A stretch of DNA of 64,000 bases. It comes from Equus caballus. Its lineage: Eukaryota > Chordata > Mammalia > Perissodactyla > Equidae. Below are positions 54,796 through 64,000 of this stretch, piece by piece. The notes beneath the pieces are model-generated. The model did no database searches, was not told the origin of the DNA, and saw only the letters and a list, made by a program, of their open reading frames with translations. Position 1 is the first letter of the stretch, and every line of letters starts with the position of its first letter. Where the stretch lies: NCBI RefSeq assembly GCF_041296265.1, contig NC_091693.1, forward strand, positions 6,419,001 through 6,483,000, given 5' to 3'. Position numbers and translations under genes: made by a program.

Positions 54796-56579
54796 ATACA
54801 AACCACCCCCTTAAAGTGCACACCTCAGTGGTTTTAGGTGTATTCATAGAGTTGTGCAACCATCACCACATTCAATTTTAGAACATTTCATCACCCCCAG
54901 AGTAAACTCATGCCCATCAGCGGTCACTTCCATTTCCTCTCAGCACCTCCACCCCAGACCCAGGCAACCGTTAAAGCTATCTTCTGTCTCTACAGATTTT
55001 CTTTTTCTGAACATTTCATATAAATGGAATCATACAATACGTGGCCTTTCACGAGTGGCTTCTTTCACTTAACGTTTTCAAGTTCATCCATCTTGTAGCA
55101 TCTATCAGAACTTCATTTTTTTTATTGCCAAGTAATACTTCATTGTATTGGTATACCATATTTTCTTTATCCATTCATCGCTGGGCGTCTGGGCTGTTCC
55201 CACTCTGACTTTTGTGGATAATGCTGCTATGAATGCTGGGTTAGGATTTCTGGGTGGATCTGTTTCATTTCCCTAGAGTGTGTAGCTGGGTGTCGAATTG
55301 CAGAGTTACAGGGTCATTCCAGGGTTAACCTTTGGAGAAGCTGTTCTGAGACTGTTTTCCAAAGGGGCTGGACAATCTTACATTCTCACTAGCAACATAT
55401 AAAAGATTCAGTTACCGCACATCCTTCCCAGCATTTGAAATTGCCACTATTTCTTATTTCACCTGTCTAATAGGTGTGTGGTGGTGATATCTCATTGTGG
55501 TCTTAATTTGCATTTCTCTAAAAGCAGGTGATGCTGAGCACTATTTTTTTATGGGATGATTTTCTATCCGTATATCATCTTTGGTGAAATGTGTCTTCGT
55601 GTTTTTTTCCCATCTCCTAATTGGATTGTTTGATTTATTTTTTAATGTTGAATTTTGAGAGTTCTTTATATATTCATTCTAGATATGAGTCCTTTGTCAG
55701 ATATGTGGTTTGCAAATATTTTCTCCGAGTCTGTATTTATCTTTTCATTTCCTTAACAACACAAAGATTTCACAGAGCAGAATTTTAATTTTCATGAAGT
55801 ACAGTTTTTTCATTTTCAGGGGTCATGCTTTGGTCTCGTGTCTAAGAACTCTTCATCAGGCCTTGTGTCCTAAAGATTTTCTCCTATGTTACCTTCTAAA
55901 CGTTTTATAGTTTAATGTTTCCTGTGTAAATCTATGAACCACTTGAGTTAGTTTTTGTATAAAGTATGTGGTTTAGGTGGAGGTTCACGTTTCGCCTATG
56001 GCTATCCAGTCATTCCACGACCATTTGTCGAAAGGACTATCTTCCCTCCATTGAATTGCTTTTGCTCCTTTATCAAAAACCAGTTGGCCATGCTCGTGGG
56101 GGCTGTTTCTGGGTTCTCTAGTCTGTTCCGTTGATCTGCTTGCCCCCAGTACCACACAGTGTTGATTACTGTCTGTTACTTCACACTAAGCCTTGAAATC
56201 AGGTAGAGTGATTCCTCCCCTTTATTCTTCTTTTTCACAAATGTTTTCTATTCTGGTTCTTTGGTCTTTCTGTATAAACTTTAGAATAATCTTGTCTATA
56301 GCTGCAAAAAAATCACGCTGGGATTTTGATAGGCATTGCTTTAAATCTGTGTGTTAATTTGAGGAGACTTGATGTCTTTACTGTGTTATCTTCCAGTTCA
56401 TGAATGTGTTAACTATTTAGGTCTTTGATTTTTTCAGCTGCGTTTTCAGTATACAAGTCTTATATATGTTTTGTTAGATTTTTTACACCTAAGTATTTCT
56501 TTCTTTTTAAGCCACTGTAAATGGAATTGTATTTGAAATTTCAGTTTCCACTTGTTTATTGTGATTATAAAGAAATGTG

Positions 56580-56766
56580 GGGGCTGGCCTGGTGGCGTAG
56601 TGGTTAAGTTCTTGAGTTCTGCTTTAAGTTTTTGGCAGCCCGGGGTTCGCAGGCTCAGACCTACACACCACTCATCAAGCCATGCTCTGGTGGCATCCCA
56701 CATACAACACAGAGGAAGATTGGCATGGATGTTAGCTTAGGGACGATTTTCCTCACCAAAAAAAGA
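56580..56766 (+). mobile_element. ERE SINE (copy 7) inside LINE-1
   Basis: 'ggggctggcctggtggcgtag' head, 'gaggaagattggcatggatg' tail and an A-rich end. Flanks 'aaagaaatgtgg' and 'aaagcaatgtgg' form a near-perfect target duplication within the L1. Confidence 0.93.
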
Positions 56767-57442
56767 GAAAAGCAATGTGGCTAACTTTTGCATTGATCTT
56801 GTATTCTGCAACCTTGCTGAACTCGCTTACTAGTTCTAGAATTTTTTTTATTGTTCCCTTAGGGTTTTCTACATACACCATTATGTTAGCTGCAAATAGG
56901 GATGGTTTTATTTCTTCTTTTCAGATCTATATTTTTTTATTGCCTTTCTCCACCTTATCATGCTGTCTAGAACTGCCAGTACCGTGTTGAACAGGAGCAG
57001 AGAGAGTGGGTGTCCTTGGCCTTGTCCCAGCGTTAGGGGAGAAAGCAGTCATTCTCTTAGGGTTAAGTATGTTGGCTGAAGTTTTGTAGGTTATCAAGTT
57101 GAGGAATTTCCTCTCTATTCATAGTTTTCAGAAAGTTTTTTTTTTTTTTTTTATCATGAATGGGTGTTAAATTTTGTCAAATGCTTTTTCTGCAGCAATT
57201 TATATAATCAAGTTATTTTTTTCTCTATATCATATTAATATGAGATTACACTGTCTGATTTTCAAATATTGAACCAGGCTTGCATGCATGGAATAATTCC
57301 GACTTGGTCGTAGTGTATAATTCTTTTTATATATTGCTGAATTCTATTTGCTAATGTTTTGTTAGGGATTTTTATATCTGTATTCATAAGGAATATTTGT
57401 CTGCCATTTCCTTTTTCATACTATCTTTGTCTATTTTTCTTT

Positions 57443-57700
57443 TCTTTCTTTCTTTTTTTTTTTGAGGAAGATTGGCAACAGGGCCAATCTTCTTTTTTTA
57501 ATTTTTGTTTTTCTCCCCAAAGCCCCAGTATATAGCTGCATATCCTAGTTGCAAGTCATTCTAGTTCCTCTATGTGGGATGCCTCCAGAGCATGGCCTGA
57601 TGAGCGATGTGTAGGTCCACGCCCGTGATCCAAACCAGCGAACCCTGAGCCACCAAAGCAGAGCGAGTGAACTTAACCACTCAGCTGTGGGGCCGGCCCC
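57443..57700 (-). mobile_element. ERE SINE (copy 8), longer subtype, inside LINE-1
   Basis: Reverse ERE with T-rich left end, 'gaggaagattggcaacagggc', an extra internal segment ('ccccagtatatagctgcatatcc', 'ctagttgcaagtcattc') and 'ctgtggggccggcccc' at the right end. The extra segment makes it about 70 bp longer than the other copies. Confidence 0.9.
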
Positions 57701-58344
57701 TTCTTTTCTTTTCTTTTTTTTTGTTTGAGGGTAATACTGGCTTCAAAGAATGAGTTGGGAAGCATTCTTCTTACTATTTTCTGAAAGAGATCATGTATAA
57801 TTGGTGTCAATTCTTCTTTGAATGCTGGGTAAAAATTCTCCAGTAAAACCACATGGGCCTTGGAGATATCTTTTTCAGGTTTTAAATTACGTTAGTAGTT
57901 ATAGGGCCATTCAGATTATCTAATTCATATTGGATGGGTTGTGGTCGTTTGTACTTTTTGAGGAACTGATCCATTTACTCTGAGTTGTCAAATTCACGCG
58001 TGTAGAGTTGTTCATAGTGTTCCTTTATTACCTTTTTGATGTCTGCAGTGTCTGTAGTGATGTCCCTGGTTCCATTCTTGGTACTAGCATTTGTCTTCTC
58101 TCTTTATTTGTTAATCTTGCTAGAGGTTTGTCAATTTTGTTGATCTTTTCAGTGAACTGGATATTTTGTTTTTTATAATATTTTTCCATCTTCAGTTTTA
58201 TGGATTTCTGTCTTTATATTTATTACTTCCTTCCTTATGCTTGCTTTGGGTTTATTTTTCTCTTACTTTTATAGTTTCTGGAGATAGAATCTTATATTAT
58301 TGATTTAAGACTTTTCTTCTCCTTCTTTTCTTCTTCTTCTTCTC

Positions 58345-58533
58345 CTCCTTTTTGAGGAAGATGGTCCCTGAGTTAACATCTGTGCCAATCTTCCTCTATT
58401 TTGTATGTGGGATGCCACCATAGCATGGCTTGATGAGCAGTGCTAGGTCTGCGCCCAGGATCTGAATCTGTGAAGCCCGGGCCACTGAAGTGGAAGCACT
58501 CGAACTTAACTGCTATGCCACTGGGCCGGCCCC
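58345..58533 (-). mobile_element. ERE SINE (copy 9) inside LINE-1
   Basis: Reverse ERE: 'ttttgaggaagatggtccctg' to 'cactgggccggcccc', preceded by a CTT/CTC-rich tract that is the complement of its A-rich tail. Flanks 'aagacttttctt' and 'aagagattttctt' are probably the target duplication. Confidence 0.9.
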
Positions 58534-58553
58534 AAGAGATTTTCTTTTTTTAA

Positions 58554-59048
58554 TGTGAGTGATATCGACCCTGATATCAGTTTCCCCACATTAAACCCAG
58601 CATATATGGGGTTAAAACCAAAACACTCATTCCCTGCTTACTCTCTGGCTTCCTGGCTCCAGAATCCACTATCCTCCATGGAGACAGACACCACCAAGGA
58701 CAAGCACCTGGACCATCTCCTCCCGCAAAGAGATACGGGCTGGTGGGAAAGCTGCTGACCAGCAAGGTCACGAGCTCCCTCCTCTCTGCAAGTGTCTCAA
58801 GGCCAAAGACAGGCTGGTGGGAAAGCTCCGACCAGCAAGGCCATATGCTCCCCCTCCCATACCTAAAGCCCCAAATAAAAGCCCTTCCTTTTAGCTTTTT
58901 GGGGAGTTTGGGATTTGAGCATTAGCTGCCCTCTCTCCTTGCCCAGTGCCATGCAAAAATAAACTTTCTACTTTCTTCCACCACACCCGGTGTCAGAGAT
59001 TGGCTTGCTGCACAACTGGTGAGCGAACTCACTTCAGGTTTGGTAACA
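58554..59048 (+). mobile_element. 5' LTR of a class I endogenous retrovirus (fossil)
   Basis: About 495 bp from TGTGAG to ..TAACA. It contains a direct repeat of a 'ggctggtgggaaagct..gaccagcaagg' unit (about 58738 and 58811) in the U3 position, a TATA-like 'aaataaaagcc' near 58873 and the polyadenylation signal AATAAA at 58958-58963. A primer-binding-site-like TGGCGACCCAGATGGGAC follows at 59052-59069. The layout fits gammaretrovirus-like (ERV1) LTRs. The family name was not determined. Confidence 0.8.
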
Positions 59049-62000
59049 ATTTGGCGACCCAGATGGGACAATGTCCCAGGTGGACGTCTCGCCTGTGGCA
59101 CACTGGCCTCTGGCTAAAGGCTTCTCTTGGAAGCTGTCCTGCAGCTGCCTGAGCCCCTTGTCTCAGGGACAGCCCCAAGCGACTGGCTGCTAGCCAGACG
59201 TCGTTGGCCCACGGCGCTTTTGCTTTGGTGGTGGAAGAAACTAGGTTTAGGACTTAGGAAGACGTCTCTTGTAAGTAGCTGGTAGTTTTTGTTTTTGTCT
59301 TTGTGTTAACCTTTTCCAGCAGGACTGGCTGGAAATAATGGGTACCTTGGCAGCCCTCTGGGCTCCATTTGTTTTGAAGTCGCCGCGACGCCCCGGCCAA
59401 ATTTTGGTAAGTCCCCTGGGTATGCACAACCGAGGTCCCTTGTCCTTGCTCATCTGGGAAGACCTGCATGGTGGATCTTCATTTGTTGGGCGCCCCCGAG
59501 TGTAGGACACGGACTAAGGTGGGACTGGAAGCTCTTTGGTTTTTGGTTTTGGTCTTTGCTTTGGCTTCCGTTTGTGGCCGAGGGTTTTTGGGAATGCGCG
59601 CTTGTTTGGTATTTGTTGTTATCTGTCTGTTTGTCTGTCCTTTTAAAAGTGTTAACATGGGAGGTGCTGCATTTATTCCACCTAAGAGCCCCTTGGGAAA
59701 AACTTGGCTGATGGTTGACCTATAGTTATAAGCCAATGTCTAAAGAGGGATAATTTTCTTTTGTAACACCACGTGGCCACAATATTCTTTAGAGTCCAGA
59801 GAGAAAAAATTGGCCAAAAGATGGATCCTCAAGTTGGGAAACTTTTTAGAGAGCTCTTATGATCAACAACTGTTTTATTGGTATCTATGAAAAGACCAAA
59901 TTAAGAGGAAACTGTAATGACTAGTCTTAAGAACTTAATCAAACTTGGGGTCTCAGCTTCTTGTAGTCTTACAGATGCTAATAAAAATGTTAAGTTAACA
60001 AAGAGAAATCAGAAAGGGAAGAGTCACAGGACACATCCCAATGGGATAAATGTAACAGATATGAAGTTAAAACAAAGGTTTTAATGAAACACTGCCTAAG
60101 GTTGGATGGACTAAAGGCACTCTCCTTTTGGCTCCCCAACATTAGAGGACATCAGACAAATCTGTTCTATTTACCCCAGTTTGAAAAATTTAAAAGGTCA
60201 GGAGGCAAAAATCAGAGTGAAAAACCTGACCAACAATTGTTTGGGGCAACAGTTAGGCTACTAAGATTAATAAGACTATAAAGATTAAAGTGTTTAAACT
60301 AATATTATATGAAGAGGTTATGTCAACTTTGCCTGGATGTTTTCTTTGGGAATAAATGTTATGTCTAACTGGGAATGCTTCCGCTGAACAATACTGTAAT
60401 ACCAAAACTTGTTAATAGAATTCTAATGTAAGTTGTAATTAAAAGTATAAGGGTTAGTAAAACTAAGATAAAGTTTCGTAAAAATTGATATACTTAAACG
60501 GGCCAATTACAGTTCACCCAAACTGATGTATGCAATTGCAAAAGCCAGCTGCAACAATGGGGAGCCTGTTTTAATCTTTTGAGGCTTCTAAATAAAATTA
60601 GAAATACTTTACTGCCTCTTTAAGAGAAAATAATTAAAAAATTAAACATGCCAGCAGCCGAACCCAAATCTGCTGCTTTTGTCTACTCTCTTGCTGAGCT
60701 TCCCAGCAAGCTGAGCTTCACTTCAACTCCCCCAAAATTCCTGATCTAAAATTGAACAAGTAAAAATAAGTAAACTTCTGAGATAATTTAGAATTGTAAT
60801 GGCCATTCTGAAAACCTGTTTTAGAAGAGGATTCAGAATCTCTCATAACGGAAGGCAGTATTTAATGAATATGCAAAAACTTCTGAGAGACAAAGTTATT
60901 TAACATGATATAAAATTATCTTTGATGAATGAAAGCCTGTTTAAATTTGCTGGTTTCATTTAAAAGGAACACGTCCTCAAAGTTATCAGCATTGGCTATG
61001 ATGCAGACATACAGCCTGGGTTTACTGGTCAAATGAATTCATGTCATTTCTGCTACAAAATTTATCAGCAAAACTCATAACTCAGTATAATAGCTAATTT
61101 TGTGTAATGTCTCATGGAGTTTTTGTAGACAATCTAAATATAATTGTTAAGAACAGGTAAACTAAATAAATGTAAAAAAAAATAAAAGTTTTTGGAAAAA
61201 TTTTTTAATAATAATTATATATATAATTATATGTATAATAATTATGTTATGATACATGTATTTTAAACAACTGAGGATGATAGTTAACTGCTGTAATGTC
61301 ACATGAAGTTTTTAAGAGTAATTGTTAAAACTGGGTAAGAGTTTTAAGTACAATAATTATGTTTTATAGCCTGCATGCTTAAAAACAGCTTCCAAAATCT
61401 TTTTGGAAACTTAAATTTTATAACTTTACTAAGTTAAGTTAAATAATAACAGTTTATTGGGTATCTAGGTCATTTCCACATAAGATAAAATATTAAAGGT
61501 TAGCTACTAAGCAGATATTTGTCTGCCTTTGGTTTCTTATATCAAAGAGACTAAAAAGTGCTTAGGTTTATTAATAAACATGTTATATGTATGCTGAGAA
61601 ATTTTCTGTAAGAAAACATATATTTTTAAAAGGTCTGTATACAAAGAAAGTAAAATATACGTTTTCAGTAAAAAGATATAAAGAATGGAAATATTTTTGT
61701 TTCTTGAGTTGAGAAAGATAAATTTGTCCTAAAGTGCTGGGACAAATTCTGAATGTAAAAAAGTAACCAAAGGTTTGTAAAAGTAAAGCCCTAAAGAGTT
61801 TTATGTATGGTCAACTTGGCCAGGATTAAAGTAAATCCAATTAAGCAAATAAACTTGTATGTCAAAAGTAAACTGGTACAAAATTAAAACTTGGTTTCCT
61901 CTTTCTTAAAAGGATAATTTTCCTAAATTTTTAATCTTCTCTATATAAAAAGGTTATAAAAAGGCTTTTTTTTGGACTATTTTAACTCTGTTTCCCCTTG

Positions 62001-64000
62001 ACTGCTTCTGTTGTCACTTTGAATAGATACCTGAACATGGTTTTACAAGTGAACTCTGTTTCCTATCTGAACAAATGTTTTAAAGCTTTTAATATTTTTG
62101 ACAAGCTTCCCCCCTGACACAAATATTCAAGTATTGAATAAAAGCTGTCTTTTGACCTGAAAGAGGAGAGAAGGTTTCTCTGGGGATTTTCAGAGGGCCC
62201 CTGGGAGGTCTCGGAGAAATTTGCTCTCTTCCTATAAGAAAAGAAAGCTAAACTAATAAGGCTTATTTTGTATGTTAAATTACATGAGAAGCATTGTCAA
62301 ATAAGTAATGATAAACTTTCTTAAATGATATTATATAAATGTTACTGATATAAATATTTTAAAAATTATCTGATCTGTTCTGATTGTCAGCTATAATCCT
62401 GGTTATTATCTCAAAATGTTGTATATCACAGAGATGGTTAAATGCCTTTGTCAGTTACCATTTTTGAATGTTTTGTTATCTATGAACAGTGGCTATTTTA
62501 CTTTGATTTTTTGCAAATATGTTTCATCTTCAGAGAAATTCATGGAAAGGACTCTGACGCTCTAGAATACAGGTTTCTAATAAATGTTCAGATTGTAAAA
62601 CCAAACTGGGTAAAAATTACAGAACTCCAACAGAGAAACTTATGACCTCACAAACTTCTGACAGAAGATTAAGATCAAGAACCAATTACACAGGACAGAA
62701 TAAACTGATAGGGATGATTATAATTTTTATGACTTTTTAATTGAGATATTGATGATTTTTGATGTTTTGCTTTTTTCAGAGTTAAGAAAACCTTTTTCTC
62801 TATTCTCTTGAAGAACTATGACTTGCAGCAATTTATAAACAAAACTGAAACATTTGTCTTTTCCTCCCTATCTGAGCCCTCCAAAATGCAAAAACTTCTG
62901 ATAAATAAGTATTCTTATGGCAATATAGTTGTTTGCATAAGCACAATAAGAATCTCTTCTTCTTTTAAAAGGACACAATTGGAAACACTGTTATATTACC
63001 AAGGCTTTGACTGGAACATCATATTTAAAAAAAACATACAGACTTGGATATAACAAGACAGCTTTTGAGGAATGAAGGTTGACATTCTGGAATAAAGCCA
63101 CTTGGAAATATTGGCCTGGTACCTTGCTTATGGATTTTGTAACCTGGTAAGGTTGAGCAAAGAATGTCGCTACCTCTGGTAGGTACAAGGAACCTCAATA
63201 TTTTGGGAAACCTCATGAAGAGAGGGATTCACCCAAATCTGTAGGTACTGCAGGCAGAATCTGATACAGGTCCTTTGCTTGGTTTTCCTTGAGAGACCTT
63301 TAAAGTTCAACCTGAGATTTCTTATAAGGTTCCAGCAAAGCAGATTTAAAAGAGCCTATATGATCAATTACTATTCTTGCTGTACTCATGTAAATAATTA
63401 TGCCAAATTTATTAAAACTAGACATTGTGTAAACCAGTTAGTCTTAATTTGGCTGTGTCTAAAGAAATTGATGGTGATTTTAGGGAGGAAGATTATATTT
63501 CAATAGGAACTATAATACATGTTTATAGATATTAAATTTTAATTTTTTCAATTATCTTTGAAATTTTGTTTCACTTCTGTTAACTGGACTGGATCTCGAA
63601 TTCTTCATCTCCTGAAATATCTGGCTAAAACCCTCCAAACTAACATTTTCAGGGTTTTTTCCCCATTATTTTCATTTGGAGTCATTGAAAACTAAATCTG
63701 CCCTTTTCCTAAAGCCTTACAAACTGAAGCTGGAAGACCTAATATAAACTTAAAAGAGATTCATGTCTACTGCTGTGTAAGCCACTCAAAAAGCTACCCT
63801 GAGTGCCTGATGACACCATGAGAGACATTTCAAACTGCAAAAGATGCTTCGACCCTGACTTCTAGGAATCTTGATGGGCTGACCCCTGGGCTCAGAAACT
63901 GGTTTATAATTTGCTCCAATCATTAACCTTGCTTTTCTCTTTTTGTTTCTCTAGAAAAACTTCTTATTAAATACCTGGTTACTTACTTACTTGATATAGG
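59049..64000 (+). mobile_element. Internal region of the class I endogenous retrovirus, truncated by the window (fossil)
   Basis: After the primer-binding site comes a leader of about 0.6 kb, then the remains of the start of gag around 59657 (an MGG start with a myristoylation-type glycine, and downstream matrix-like wording up to about 59880). From there to the end the sequence is A/T-rich with no long open frame, so the element is thoroughly broken with many breaks. No 3' LTR lies in the window, so LTR divergence cannot be used for dating. It lies within or at the edge of the LINE-1 at 54.8-58.55 kb, so it is younger than that LINE-1. Confidence 0.65.

Larger units (their letters stand above)
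54796..58553 (-). mobile_element. LINE-1, 3' UTR and much of ORF2, interrupted by three EREs
   Basis: It starts with an old L1M-type 3' end ('cccttaaagtgcacacctcag', 'gttgtgcaaccatcaccac') and then follows ORF2 in reverse: 'tagatatgagtcctttgtcag', 'ccttgctgaactcgcttac', 'gctgcaaatagggatgg' and 'tgctagaggtttgtcaattt'. ORF2 is riddled with changes and dead. EREs were inserted at 56580, 57443 and 58345. The element is cut off by the retroviral LTR at 58554. Confidence 0.85.

Noticed and set aside
53830-64000. CD22 5' exons expected downstream of MAG
   Set aside because: No sequence resembling the CD22 signal peptide or its first Ig domain was found. The interval is occupied by LINE-1 and retroviral sequence, so CD22 must lie beyond the window.

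Overview
This is mammalian nuclear DNA, most likely from an odd-toed ungulate and probably an equid. The genes are split by GT-AG introns with mammalian exon structure. At least nine short interspersed elements have the head 'ggccggcc..gtggc..agtggttaag' and the tail 'gaggaagattggca..gatgttagctcaggg', which is the equine repetitive element (ERE) SINE signature. Gene content and order, LSR - USF2 - HAMP - MAG, all on the plus strand, match human 19q13.12. CD22 would be expected next, but no CD22 exon is visible before the window ends.

Layout: 1-1.7 kb holds an old LTR fragment beside a LINE-1 3' end. 2.1-17.2 kb is LSR (lipolysis-stimulated lipoprotein receptor, angulin-1), with a CpG-rich 5' end and ten coding exons. 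17.3-27.6 kb is USF2 (bHLH-leucine-zipper factor), with a strong CpG island and ten coding exons. 27.7-29.9 kb is the HAMP regulatory region, with a proximal BMP element, a STAT site, an E-box and a candidate distal BMP/HNF4 module. 29.9-31.4 kb is HAMP (hepcidin, three exons). 31.4-38.3 kb is intergenic, with an ERE, an MLT1-type LTR and a 24-bp minisatellite. 38.35-49.4 kb is MAG (siglec-4), with eight constitutive coding exons plus the alternative S-MAG exon. 49.4-53.8 kb is intergenic with old repeats. 53.8-58.55 kb is minus-strand LINE-1 sequence carrying three EREs. 58.55 kb to the end is the 5' part of a class I endogenous retrovirus that runs out of the window.

Spliced reading frames reconstruct cleanly: LSR 596 aa, USF2 346 aa, HAMP 86 aa and MAG 626 aa, with no frame breaks in any of them. 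The genes belong to different pathways: LSR in tricellular junctions and lipoprotein uptake, USF2 in E-box transcription, HAMP in iron homeostasis, MAG in myelin-axon adhesion. The one plausible functional link is USF2 acting on E-boxes near HAMP.

I found no unknown multi-gene system. The notable points are lineage differences: a non-canonical furin site in pro-hepcidin, a shortened and re-sequenced S-MAG tail, loss of one N-glycosylation site in MAG, and a conserved in-frame N-terminal extension of LSR with a shifted start codon. Comparisons with human and mouse proteins are from memory, not from a search.
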